From positions 284,012,236 to 284,076,235 of the forward strand of contig OW240914.1 in the NCBI GenBank assembly GCA_933207985.1: a DNA stretch of 64,000 nt. The letters are read 5' to 3'. Shown here one piece after another: positions 10,925-21,809 of this stretch (its first letter is position 1; every line of letters begins with the position of its first letter). Origin of the DNA: Pelobates cultripes. Taxonomy: Eukaryota; Chordata; Amphibia; Anura; Pelobatidae. Under the pieces are notes generated by a model. It had not been told where the DNA came from, did no database searches, and worked only from the letters and a program-made list of their open reading frames with translations. The translations under genes were made by a program, and so were the position numbers.

Positions 10925-11330
10925 ACAAGTACAGGTATCTGTTAGTTATACGTAGCTAAGATACTGTCATCAATGTACTGAGCATGTGCTGGATTTGAAA
11001 AACCACATTCCATTCTCCTCAAGTGCATACTGCCTATCCATGTAAGTTAATGCTGTAAATACTGTTTGCTAATTGGTGTAAGGGTATAGTAGGGGGATGC
11101 ATACTGTATAAAAAGCCTGTACTCCATGTGCTCAGGGCGCAGACATTTTGGACATGAGTTCAGCTGAGACCCGATCGGTGAGAATAAAGACAGTATCTTA
11201 GCTACTATATGTTTTATATGTTTTATAATACCATTGGGACAAACGCTCCTTCCCACGTACATTTGCCTTGGAGGAGTGTGGAAAAGTATCTTACAGTATC
11301 TACGTATAACTAACAGATACCTGTACTTGT
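10925..11330. mobile_element. LTR-like unit bounded by a perfect 31-bp inverted repeat
   Basis: The first 31 bases (10925-10955, starting ACAAGTACAGGTATCTG) are the exact reverse complement of 11300-11330. Inside, a perfect 17-bp inverted pair, GTAGCTAAGATACTGTC at 10952-10968 and its complement at 11189-11205, forms a second layer. Between them lie a TATAAAAAG (11107-11115) and an AATAAA (11183-11188) about 75 bases apart, the compact promoter-plus-polyadenylation layout of a retroviral-type LTR. No internal coding region is present. It could be a solo LTR with foldback flanks or a foldback transposon that captured LTR-like sequence. Confidence 0.45.
11214..11280 (+). repeat. Inverted-repeat arm shared with 9893-9957
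   Basis: The block contains ACAAACGCTCCTTCCCACGT and GAGGAGTGTGG, and is the reverse-complement partner of 9893-9957. It lies between the AATAAA and the right 31-bp arm of the 10925-11330 unit. Confidence 0.6.
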
Positions 11331-11552
11331 ACTTCCTGTACTGACCTGTGTCCGGACTCTATGTACGTAGCTTCTTCAGGGGTCCCCTATAACATCACCA
11401 CATTCAAATATTTGATAACCACCATCCTACCCCTACTTCCCAGGTTTTGTTTGTTTATCTGGTTGACAAAATGTACCCCCCTAACCCTCACCCATTTATG
11501 CTGGTTTGGTACCATCCATATGGAAGGAATGCAGTTCCTTCCATTCCATTTG

Positions 11553-11970
11553 CAGACATTTTTTATGCACTTATGTCAATAAAATATAAAATCATAAAAC
11601 AAATGCAGGTGTCTGGGAAAACTCAAGTCTTTGGAGTCCATCTCTGATGTTAAAGTCTATGGATACCCACAGTGTCCCACAGACAGATGCTGTGCTTTTC
11701 CTGTTTACTCCTTTCCTCTTTTCGTCCCCTTCTCTTGGGACCTTCACAAGCATTTTACCTTGAGGGGAGAAATGTTGTGTTGCATAGAACGTCAGACTTC
11801 ACACAATCAGGAGCAAGGTAAAATGGGGGAAGCACAGCATTGTCTGTGGGACACTGTGGATATCCACAGACTTTAACATCAGAGATGGGCTTCAAAGGTT
11901 TGGATTCACACAGCTCCCTGTTACCTTTTATGATTTTATAGTCTATTGGCATAAGTGCCTAAATAATTGT
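11553..11970. mobile_element. Foldback MITE-like element
   Basis: Two arms of roughly 140 bases are imperfect reverse complements. Matching pairs include CCATCTCTGATGTTAAAGTC (from 11638) against GACTTTAACATCAGAGATGG (to 11888). Farther out, AAAATCATAAAAC (about 11588-11600) faces TTTTATGATTTTA. At the ends, GCACTTATG (about 11567) faces CATAAGTGC (to about 11959). The exact ends and any target duplication are not clear. The short open frames on both strands here mirror each other and reflect the palindrome, not genes. Confidence 0.6.
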
Positions 11971-14528
11971 CTGGCATCATTTTGTCATCCCCCTCGAATT
12001 AGGGTCAATTGACCCACCCACCCCAATTTATAAAGGCTTTTCTATGCTATTTGTGCTTAGTCTGTGTGGAGCCCTCTTTAGCTGAAGAAGGATAATATTT
12101 TTTATATATCCCACTTTAATTTTTTTTATGCATTTGTTTTAATCAAGTATTTTTTTTATTTTTAATAGTTTGACAGTTTTTATGGATTTTTATTTGGCCT
12201 TTTGTGAACCTGAAAAATTATGATCTAAGAAAGTAGAAGACATCTAAAGGTAAGTATATATTTTTTATAGGTATTAGATGTATTGGCCCCCCTTTAATAT
12301 TATTAGGATGTGGAAGGTAGGTAGATGTTATTTTCATTGTTGGGTGGGTGGCTAGGGGCCTGGGAATCTATTTATCAATATTGGAGTCTCCACCATGGAT
12401 GGGGCTGGGAGAGTATTAGGTGTCCTCTCCCATTATGAATACTTGAGCTCCGACCCACTGGCCATGATTAACCCTCCCTTTACTGACGTGTTAAGCTCAG
12501 ATGAATTGTTTTATTTTACAACCCTCTTTCAGCCGAAATGAGCCAGCATATTACAAAATTTTGAGTTCATAATAATTTTGTTTTATAGATCCAAACAATC
12601 ACACCATCAACAAGTCTACTACATGCTCCATGCACAGTGTATGGACAACAAGTCCCTTGTTCCTATCTTCTTTCAACTTGTTCATCACTGATTAGCTAGT
12701 AGTGATTTGCTAAATGTATTGAAACCATTTACCCAACATTTACTCTTTGCAAAGTATTTTCCAAGGGAAGCATAGCTTCTCTTTGATATGTAGCCATGTG
12801 CACTCAAGATATTTGATTCTTTTATTCTTTCATGTCTTTCTATGACTGGTTACTGGTCATTCTTTAGTTTTAAAATGAATTGTGTTTAAAGTATTGTCTA
12901 TTGCTAAAGGTTCCTGCAGAATCGCATGATAATGCATAACAGTAAATTCTCTATTTGCACTTTGGGGAGTTTTATTCAGCTTCGTCTCACCACAATCTCT
13001 CTGGCACTTAGCTATCTGCCTTCACAGAGATTTCAATTTCTAGATCAGAAATGGCGCCGATGAGACCAAAAAGTTTAACACTGTAAAGTCCATGGCTGGT
13101 TACTGGTCACTAATTCTTTTTGGGTCTAAACTCATGTTATGGTTTATAAAAGCTGTGTTTAAAACACTGTCCATTGCTAAGGCTACCTGAAGGAATGCCG
13201 AATGAAGTCTGGAACACAATTCCTGTCTGTGTTCATTTGAATGTCAAACAGGGAACACTGGTATAGTTGTGAAACATGATGCTCTGTGCTCAAAGAGAAC
13301 TTTCCAAAGTCCATCTTGAGATATGCGGGTGATGCATAACAGTAATTTCTCTAAAATGCAGTCATAAAAAAGTGTGGTCGCTTGTATTCATGACAAATCA
13401 AGAATGAAGCTACTGAATTAATCAAAATAAACCCTCACATTTTTTTTCAATATAAGGAATGCACTTGATGTGTTTTTGTTTTTTAAATTACCAAATATGG
13501 TTACATTTAAAGGCTGAAACTGGTAGAGTATATTTTTTTGACCTATGCACATGTATAAAACCATTACATTAAGAGCAATCTCACAGTTCTTTGAAGCGAT
13601 GGATGGTTGTCAAGACTGCTTGAAACTGTTGACGTCAAATACTCAACAAGGTGATGTTAATTATCTGAGAGCTGGAATGGTTACATATAGAATAATGTAT
13701 CTTTTGTTGATAATCTCTACAGAAGCCTCTTTAGTCCTTCATTTGTGAAACAATTAACCCCTTTGTTACTGAATTAGCTTCAGATAAAAAGTAAAAAGTA
13801 TTTCAAACAAGGAATATAAAGCTGGCACATAACATTTAGAAAACAGAAAGCAATTTTGCATACAGGCCATTGTCCAGGAACAAAATGGACGATCATGTTT
13901 TGCCCAATGGATTTCAACTTTCTGGGAGTTCTTGAGAATTGAATCACAAAATATTTTTTCATACCATGAAAGGTAAATGGATGAGCAGTCTAGCTACTTT
14001 ATGCACAATAAGCAAAAATTCAAAGTAGAAACAATGAAAGAGATATACTGTATGATTTAAAAAGGGGGCCATAGTTTTAGAAGTGGGGAAATCACTATGT
14101 AAACTAGGCAATTCATCAGGCAAAATCCACATTACATTAATCCACATTTACAACTATTCACCCTTGTCAGATCATCATTCTTCAGTAAATTTCCTCCAAA
14201 CTTTTCACAGTTTGAAATGTGAAATAAATAGTATTAATAATATTAATAATTAGTATTAGTAGTAGTATTAGCATTTAAAGTGCTAGCTTTTTTATCTAAC
14301 TGAACTGCCTTGCCCCAAAATAACTATGTAATGAATGAATGAGTGTTCTGCAAAATATATACATAGTATAAATATTATGTATATATTATACATTACAATG
14401 ATAGGGAAATATTTCTGCTATTTGGATCACAGATCAAGTAAAAAAAACTAACCAATGGAATGAAAAAGAGGAGGCGCATTACAAAATATATAGTTTTATA
14501 TATTTACACACTATATATGATATATAAA
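11971..14528. other. AT-rich stretch, no gene seen
   Basis: The part 11990-12620 has blocks that look like a dispersed repeat (CCCACCCACCCCAATTTATA, GGAGTCTCCACCATGG), but I cannot name it or fix its borders. Open frames at 13545-13748 and on the minus strand at 13780-14147 are short and without motifs. A small AAT/AGT-rich simple run lies at about 14224-14270. Confidence 0.35.
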
Positions 14529-14529
14529 C

Positions 14530-14533
14530 ATAT

Positions 14534-14564
<31 letters not shown>

Positions 14565-14782
14565 ACTGTCTGTCTCTGTGTATTTGACTGTCTGCCTGTA
14601 TGTGACTGTAACTGTGTGTATGTGTGTGTCTCTGTGTGACTGTGTCTGCTTCTGTGTGTGTTTGACTGTCTGCCTGTATGTGACTGTAATGGTGTGTGTG
14701 TGTGTGACTGTCTGTCTCTGTGAGTTTGACTTCTGCCTATGTGTGACTGTAAATGTGTGTGTGAGACTGTGAGACTGTCTGC

Positions 14783-14832
<50 letters not shown>

Positions 14833-15115
14833 CTGTGTGAATATCTATGACTGGAACTGCGTGTGTGTGTGTGACTGTCTGCCTCTGTGTATATGGCTGT
14901 GTGTCTATGTGTGACTGTAAATGTGTGTGTATGAGTGTGTGTAACTGTCTGCCTTTGTCTGTGTGGTTGTGTGCCTTTGTGTCTCTGTAACTCTGTGTGT
15001 GTGTGACTATCTGCCTCTGAATGTTTGGCTGTGTGCCTATGTGTGACTGTAACTGTGTGTGTGTGTGTGTGAGACTGTCTGCCTCTGTGTGACTGTAACT
15101 GTGTGAATCACACTC
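14530..15115. repeat. TG-rich compound microsatellite/minisatellite
   Basis: The tract is made of GTGTGTGT runs separated by recurring GACTGTCTGCCTCTGTG and ATGTGACTGTAACTG blocks, giving an irregular repeat of some tens of bases. Long open frames on both strands here (for example 14504-15160 antisense, His/Thr-rich) come from the repeat and are not genes. Confidence 0.9.
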
Positions 15116-15287
15116 TTCCTGTTTATGACTGTAAGGCTGCGTGTGTGTGTGATTTTTCACATAGGGCGCCTAAAGTTCAAGGCTGGCCCTGGCTCTATGT
15201 ATCCTAAAGTGCCCGCATCGACATCCCCAGTGCTTACTCCTGTTTTGGAGGAAGCAGCTTATGGACCCCCAAGGCAGGCGGCTGTGT

Positions 15288-15465
15288 GCACATCAGAGGC
15301 AGTGAGGGAGCTGTAATCCTCCTCCTCTGCTCCCTCACTAGCCATTTACTGATGCCAGGAGCCAGAATATGATGTCATATTCTGGCTCCCTGCTTCAGTA
15401 GGTATCCCACGAGGGAGCAGAGCAGGAGGATTACAGCTCCCTCAATGCCTCTGATGTGCTCACGG
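15288..15465. mobile_element. Palindromic foldback element
   Basis: CACATCAGAGGCAGTGAGGG and GGAGCTGTAATCCTCCTCCT on the left are mirrored by AGGAGGATTACAGCTCCCTC and GCCTCTGATGTG on the right. The centre is GCCAGAATATGATG followed by TCATATTCTGGC. No terminal duplication was recognised. It separates two TG-rich tracts. Confidence 0.6.
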
Positions 15466-15571
15466 CCTCCACTACCTCATAACAGCCCCACTGGACCCCA
15501 GGTACAGATCCACTCCAGCTCTCCCAAAGGTAGGCAGGCTAGGTGGACAAATTAAAATAATATTAGTAATT

Positions 15572-16075
15572 TGTGAATGTGTGTGAGAGAATGTCTGTGT
15601 GTGTCTGCCAGTGAATGTGTGAGTGTGTGTGTGTGTATACCTGTCAGTGAATGTGTGTGTTTCTGTCAGTGAATGTGTATGTCTCTGTCTGTGGGTGTAT
15701 GCCACATCAGTAAGAGTCTGTGTTTGTTGAGTGTTTGTGTGCCTGTCAGTGAATGTGTGTGTGTCAGTGAGTGTATCTGTGTCTGTCAGTGTGTATGTCA
15801 AATCAGTGAGAGTCTACATCTGTCAGTGACATCTGTTTGTTTGTCATTGAATGTGTCTGTGACTATCAGTGTGTATCTGCCAGCAGGTGTGTGTCTGTCA
15901 GTGGGTGTGTCAGTGAATGTGTGTGTGTGTGTGTGTCTGTAAGTGAGTGTGTGTATGTCAGTGAGTCCATGTGTCTCTGAGAGTGTGTTCGTGTCAGTGT
16001 TTGTCTGTCAGTGAATGTGTGTGTTAGTTAAACAGTGTGTGAGACAATGACTGTCAGTGAGTGTGTATCAGTGAG
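15572..16075. repeat. TG-rich minisatellite (GTCAGTGAATGTGTG-like units)
   Basis: Units built from CTGTCAGTGAATGTGTGTGT recur many times with variation. The composition resembles the 14530-15115 tract, but the core unit is different. The apparent Cys/Val-rich open frame (15673-15942) is an artefact of this repeat. Confidence 0.88.
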
Positions 16076-16106
16076 GGCATGTTGTCTGTTAGTCTGCCCA
16101 TCCACC

Positions 16107-16440
16107 CTGTCACCCTCCAACACACTGCCTCCCCACACTGTCACCTTCCTACACACTCTACCCCTATTCTGTCACCTTCCTACACACTGCACCCCATACT
16201 GTCACCTTCCTACACACTGCCCCCTATACTGTCACCTTCCTACACACGGCCTCCCCACACTGTCACCTTCCTACACACTGCACCCCTATACTGTCACCTT
16301 CCTACACACTGCACCCCATACTGTCACCTTCCTACACACTGCCCCCCTATACTGTCACCTTCCTACACACTGCCTCCCCACACTGTCACCTTCCTACACA
16401 CTGCACCCCTATACTGTCACCTTCCTAAACATTGTCCCTC
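16107..16440. repeat. 30-31 bp minisatellite with four-unit higher-order period
   Basis: Eleven units begin with CTGTCACC at 16107, 16138, 16169, 16199, 16229, 16260, 16291, 16321, 16352, 16383 and 16414. Most continue TTCCTACACACTG. The variable tails cycle through four types: CCTCCCCACA, ACCCCTAT(A/T), ACCCCATA and CCCCCTATA. The same type therefore returns every fourth unit, about 122-123 bp. Two overlapping open frames (16035-16460 and 16061-16480) are repeat artefacts. Confidence 0.92.
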
Positions 16441-16850
16441 CCCTTTCAGCCCACAGGTAAGAGACAGGGAGGGGGGTTAAACCAAATTTTATTTGAACGG
16501 CTCACCCCCCCGCCAGCACTTATCCAAAACTGCATGCACTACACAGATACTACTACATGCAGATACACTACATCCACTACACAGACACTGCATCCATTAG
16601 ACCCACTGCATCCACCACACAAACACTAGTTACACTACACAAACACAGACACTGCATCCACTACACACACACAACATATTCAATATACACACTGCAAACA
16701 ACAGAAATGACATCCACGATATGGAAGAAGGGGGGAGAAAAGACATGAAAGGGAGGGGAACAGAGACATGGATGGTAGGGGGGCAAAAAAATACATGGAT
16801 TCTTCAATCCATGGGGTAGATGCATGCTGAATGGACAGTGTGGCTATATC

Positions 16851-17060
16851 TAAGGTGTGACAGATTACCTACCTGGCTGAGACTGCAGTTTGCAGAGGGA
16901 TAAAGGGAGCGTGTGAATATACATACATACATGTTTTAAAACTGCCCGCCTACTTTTGTCCCTGGCCCACCATGTGACCCCTAAAATGAATCCTATAGAC
17001 ACCACTGTCTACCAGATTTATTATGTGAAATTTTCTGTAGTTTAGGATCACTATGATTTA
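16851..17060 (+). repeat. Dispersed repeat, first copy of a direct pair
   Basis: About 210 bases starting TAAGGTGTGACA, with TACCTACCTGGCTGAGACTG and ACTGTCTA inside, recur in the same orientation at 19911-20118 with scattered differences and small indels. The family is not identified. Confidence 0.65.
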
Positions 17061-18219
17061 TTTTTTATTTTTTGGGGTTCCCATTCATTTTTATTATTTT
17101 TGCTTTATCTGGGAACACAGTTAATATTTCCTCCCACAATTAAGTTTCCACACTAAACCTTACCAATTCTGGAGATACAATCCTCTAGGAAACTCATTAA
17201 AAAATAGTTTGGGGCATATATATTCACCAGAGTGAAGATCTTATAGTTTATCCTAGCAATTAGAATAAGAAATCTACCATTAGGATCGCTTTCAGAGTGC
17301 ATAAATTAAAATTTTCGATTATTTAGACAAAACAATGGCTACTTCCTTTTTTTATGTTTTCCTTCAAGGTAGTTAGTAGACTTAAGGGGAAGTTATTAAA
17401 ATGCCAAAATTTAGTAGGAGAAGTTATCCAATGAGTTTTCTGGATAAAATCTATAACCAGCTTACTCTCTTTTAAAAATTTGCATAATGCCCCCTTTTTT
17501 GGGGGTGAATTAAGCCACGAAACACACTTATCACACTTATTAAGTCTTATCAAAAACCATCAGAGCCCCTATGATCGAGTCCCAGTAGAGCAGTCCTTTA
17601 TCATTTACAAATGAAAACCATATCTTTATTTGTCTATAGCATTTGTAGACAATTTTCGTTTTTAAACAAAAAGGTGAACAAAACATCATGTTCAACTAGT
17701 ACCTGAAACTTTTTTACGCAGGTAGTAAGGCGAGGGTATTAACTAGGGGATTTGCTAAACTTGGAAATGGCATATCCGAATAATAAATAAATAAATAGTG
17801 ATAGATATGGAATCACCCATGTATTAATTATCACAAATAAGACAGTCCATCAAATAGTATTTAGTGAGCTGGAAATATTATCTCCTTTATTGAAAAATAT
17901 ATAGCTATGTCAAAGAGATTCTCTTAATGTAATAAATTTTCTATTGTATATGAAGAATCGAAATAACATTATTACTAATAGATTAGTACCCGAGTACAAC
18001 AAATACTTGGGCTAATAATTCTAATGTATGAAGATAACAAAAAGAAAAATAAATAAATAATTTAGCTGAATATCTAAAAAGAAAATTTAGCTACATATCT
18101 TGATACTGTGTAGTATCTATAGAAATGTTCAGCTCTTCTCTCTGATCATGTGATAGTCTTCTATTGGTCTCACTGGTTCTTAGGGAGTAAAAGGTGTTTA
18201 TACCTTTTAGTTTTTCTAA
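17061..18219. other. AT-rich interval between two direct repeats, no gene identified
   Basis: A short antisense open frame at 17323-17553 has no motif I recognise. This is the first part of the roughly 2.85-kb interval between the repeat copies at 16851 and 19911. Confidence 0.35.
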
Positions 18220-18670
18220 GATTATTGTTTTGTCCTTGTCTTTTTTTGGAGCCATTTTTTTTAATCTTTATCCTTTCCTCTTTTTTATTTTATTTTTTTA
18301 ATTATGTATTTTTCCTTATATTTATTTTTTTTTTCCGTTATTTCTTTTTCCCTTTTTTATTTTTTTTTATTTCCTTTCTTTCCTTTTTCCCCTCTCTTTT
18401 TTCTCTTTTTCTTTTCCTCTTTTTATTCCTTTTCCTTTTACTCCATCATTCTCTTTTTTCCACTGTTTGTCTATCACTTTACTTCTACTTTTTGTCTTCA
18501 GTAAGATTTAGATATATGTATTTTGTCTCTCTTTTCCTCTTTAATTTTCTTTTTCTTTTCTTTCTTTTTTCTTCCACTTTCCTTTTTTCCCTTTCTCCTT
18601 CCTTCTCCTTCCTTCTCTTCTTTTTTTTCCTAATTTCTCTTATTTTTATTCTTTTAACCCTTCAAGTTCT
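18220..18670 (+). repeat. Polypyrimidine (T/C) tract
   Basis: About 440 bases are made almost only of T and C on the plus strand, with short interruptions near 18440-18520. The Phe/Leu-rich open frames (18150-18698 and 18304-18504) result from this composition. Such strand-asymmetric tracts can adopt triplex structures in vitro, which is general knowledge and not shown here. Confidence 0.85.
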
Positions 18671-19910
18671 TTATTGTACACTCTTTTTTGGTTGTTAACC
18701 TTAAACTTTCCTTGATTTTAAACACATACAGTACTCCTTTAGATGGTCTGTTGTACTTTTCCCTTTTCCACTCTGTCCTTCCTCTCACATCTCTTTTAAA
18801 GGTCTTTATTTGACAGGATCAAATGGAGACTTTTTTAGTCCAATCAGTCCAGACTTTTAGTTATATCTAGGAATAGTCATATAGCTGATAGCTAATAGTA
18901 GTAAGTCATATATAAAATCCCAGCTGAGACCATTTGTGAAAACTTTATAGCACAGTTCGGAACATAATTTTTCAAACTTCAAACTGAGGTGCTGGGGGAG
19001 GGGGAGGTTCCCTTAGCAGAAGTGTCACCTAAAGGATGGCTCTACCACAAAGCAATTTCAGCATTGGGAAAACCGACCCTCACCATGGTTCTTTAACAAC
19101 CACCCGTGCTCTCAACTGACAAAACCTATCGATCTCCCAATGAGTTCTCCTAGCTCAATCCCAGGTTGATTGTTCAGTAGATTAACGGAGATCAAAGTAA
19201 CATACTATTTACACAACCAGTATGCAATAGTGAAAGTGTGTAGTGCTAAATAATAGTCACTTACTCCCCAAAATTCCTTAGGGGTGTAAAAGGTGCTTGG
19301 GTAGTTTTGATTCCAAGTGCAGTATATTCCTCAAAAATAAAATGAACAAACAGGGAAAACTCGCCCTGGTATTGAAATCCTTATGGTAACAATATACAAT
19401 TTACAGGTAAAGGTGAAGATTACTTCTCACCTAGGTGAGAGCCTATGACCTGGCTCTGAGTATATGGGCATATGAGTCCTTTTAGGGATGACTCCTTCCC
19501 TCTTTCAGCAGGATAAAAGGTGTACCAGATGTATGTAGTCCAATAGAAACAAATTTATTACATAAACATATACAAAAATCAATATAATACATACAATATA
19601 CTGGTGATTGTCCAAAACGCGTTTCGCCGATTCCTTTTCGGCTTTCTCAATTGATGACTTTCATCCTGCTCCGTTCCGATTATAATCCCTGCCTCTCGTC
19701 CGGACGTAACGGAGATCAGCTCTGCTATGTTCTGCTCAAAGTGTGCTCACAATCAGCATTCAGTGTTCAGTATACGGTATACGGCATTCGACTTTCTCCA
19801 CCATGCTCACCGGCAATACCCACGCCTCGTCCTAGCTTTCCAGCACCTCACATCTGGGGGATATGAACGTGCTATGTCATACCTCCACCCCGTGTGACCT
19901 TCACATCCAC
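18671..19910. other. Repeat-like sequence, unclassified
   Basis: Blocks such as AAAACGCGTTTCGCCGATTC (19615-19634) and GGAGTAAGTG-type motifs suggest an old dispersed element, but no ORF with a recognisable domain is present. Open frames at 19651-19866 and 19807-20034 overlap on opposite strands and lack motifs. Confidence 0.3.
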
Positions 19911-20118
19911 TAAGGTGTGACACATTACCTACCTGGCTGAGACTGCAGTTTACAGAGGTATATACTAACATACATACATGTTTTATAACTGCCCCCCTAC
20001 TTTTGTCACTGGCCCACCCTGTACACCCCCCCAAAAAAAATGAATCCTAGAGATTCCACTGTCTAAAAGATTTAATATTGGAAATGTTCTGTAGTTGAGG
20101 GTCACAACGATTTTTTTT
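19911..20118 (+). repeat. Dispersed repeat, second copy of a direct pair
   Basis: This is the same-orientation partner of 16851-17060. It includes a C-run followed by an A-run (around 20024-20040) that is absent from the first copy. Confidence 0.65.
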
Positions 20119-21347
20119 CTTGTGTTTAAGCTACAAATGTGTGAAAAAAGCAGAACAGACATAAAATAAATAAATAGTAATAATGAATAAAGAAATGTTG
20201 TCTCTTTAATTATGCAATAGTTTTTAGTACTGCAGGGCCCCTCCCCCTAATTGGTGACTGTAAACATATTTGAAATCTGTCCTATTTCAGGAAGTTTTGC
20301 TCATGCCTAGTCTCCTTTAAGAAATAATTTCACGGATCTTACATTGAGTTGCCATTCAGGCAGTAAAGTTAGCTGCCCATGAGTGGAGGTATGTTATTTG
20401 CCTCTCGATTCTGGGGTAATTATTGGCTCATAGTTCCAGGGAGTGGGGTTATCATGCCCACAGGAGAGAGAAGCAGGAAACCATCATGTAAATAGCAGAG
20501 AGAAAGCACAGCATCAGCCCCTCACCCATGTCAAGTGTCAATGCATAATAAATTAATACAAATAATATGTTTCTCTCCCCCAATGGCCTCGGAGCCCAAG
20601 CAAGGAAATTTCCAAAAATATATATTTTTTATAGAAATGAAGTCAGGGAAGCCCAGGAAGGGAGGGGAGATTGCACACATTTCTGACAGTATTGTGCAGC
20701 CTGTCACTAATAGTTTTAATACATCCTACTGCAGATGCATACTGTAGGCTCAGCTGCCCAATGACCACCATCTTTTTTTAAAGTGCTCATTCCCTCTGTA
20801 GCTGAGACCTGAGACACTTATGCTGTGACTAATTGAAATGCTGTGGAGCTCCTCACTGGAGGACATGGGCTGATTAGTTTTAAACTGTAATGATTGTTGC
20901 TTCTTTTAACAAAGCCAGCTACTTATTGACTCCATATTACCACTGCATATTGGTCATATCGACAGCTGCAAATGTATTAAGGAGTCTATCAGTATCCTGC
21001 TGCTTTAACTCTCTGAATAATGTGTGCTGAGCTCTAATAGTGAAATAGGAATAGCTGACATGTTTCATAGCAGCAGACTCAATATTTACTAGAACGTTGA
21101 AGTTGTCATAGCAGGAGCTTTAGGAAGCAGTTTGATTAGCACAGTATAGCCAGATGGTGTGAAACCATTATATTTTTATTTTATGGTACATATTTTAAGT
21201 TTGAAAGCATTCTGCTCTCTGTGTGTGATAAACCACTCTGCTGTATTCAGCTTAAATAAATGGATGTTATTTCAGTAATACCATTGTCTTGTAATGTATA
21301 TTTAGCTTCCCATTTCCCCCCCCCCCCCCCAAAAAAAAAATAATCAC
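20119..21347. other. Non-repetitive stretch, no gene seen
   Basis: No coding frame is supported. The part 20780-21200 is less AT-biased and contains motifs such as CTAATTGAAATG and CTGATTAGTTTTAAAC. It could be a conserved non-coding element, but this cannot be judged without alignment. A C15-A10 homopolymer pair lies at 21316-21340. Confidence 0.3.
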
Positions 21348-21809
21348 TTAAAGGGACATTCCAGGCACCCAGACCACTTCTGCCCATTGGAGTGGTCTGG
21401 GTGCCAACTCCCATCACCCTTACCCTTGCAAGTGTAATTATTGCAGTTTTTATAAACTGCAATAATTACCTTGCAGGGTTTAGTCCTCCTCTAGTGTTTT
21501 AAATGATGCTGGACATCCTCACACTATGCATGAGGACCTCCAGTGTCATTGAATAATGCTTTCCTATGGGGAGGTCTAATGTGCATTGCCGCACATGTGC
21601 ATTAGGTTTCCCCCGCTGGCTGACGTCGGCGGGAGAGGAGCATGTGCGGAGCCTGCCCCTGCCCCGAGGGACCTCGGCGCTGGATTCAGGTAAGTCACTG
21701 AAGAGGTTTTAACCCCTTCAGCAACATGGGATAGGGGGTGGTAGGGAGGGGGGCACTGCAGGGAACCTGATAACGGATATGTTTTCCTGGCACTGGAGAG
21801 TCCCTTTAA
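21348..21809. mobile_element. T2-type MITE with internal hairpins
   Basis: The element spans TTAA (21348-21351), AGGGACATTCCAGGCACC, to GGAGAGTCCCT and TTAA (21806-21809), 462 bp. Next to the left end, GCACCCAGACCACTT faces AGTGGTCTGGGTGC, making a first hairpin. A second, perfect hairpin lies at 21434-21469 (16-bp stems, loop TTAT). The GC-rich middle contains CCGCTGGCTGACGTCGGCGG. A second copy of the same subtype in opposite orientation is at 33827-34354. Confidence 0.82.

Noticed and set aside
10965..11192. Solo LTR with exact borders TGTC...GACA
   Set aside because: Flanks are inverted (GATAC/GTATC), not a direct target duplication, so these borders cannot be claimed.
14504..15160. 218-codon antisense open frame, His/Thr-rich
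   Set aside because: It lies entirely in the TG-rich tandem array and reflects repeat codons. No conserved domain or gene structure is visible.
14530..16440. Possible CRISPR-like array
   Set aside because: There are no unique spacers between constant repeats. These are ordinary vertebrate tandem arrays.
16035..16480. Two overlapping 140-codon sense frames
   Set aside because: Both are translations of the 30-31 bp minisatellite in different frames.
18150..18698. 182-codon Phe/Leu-rich frame resembling a membrane protein
   Set aside because: The apparent membrane segments come from the polypyrimidine tract.
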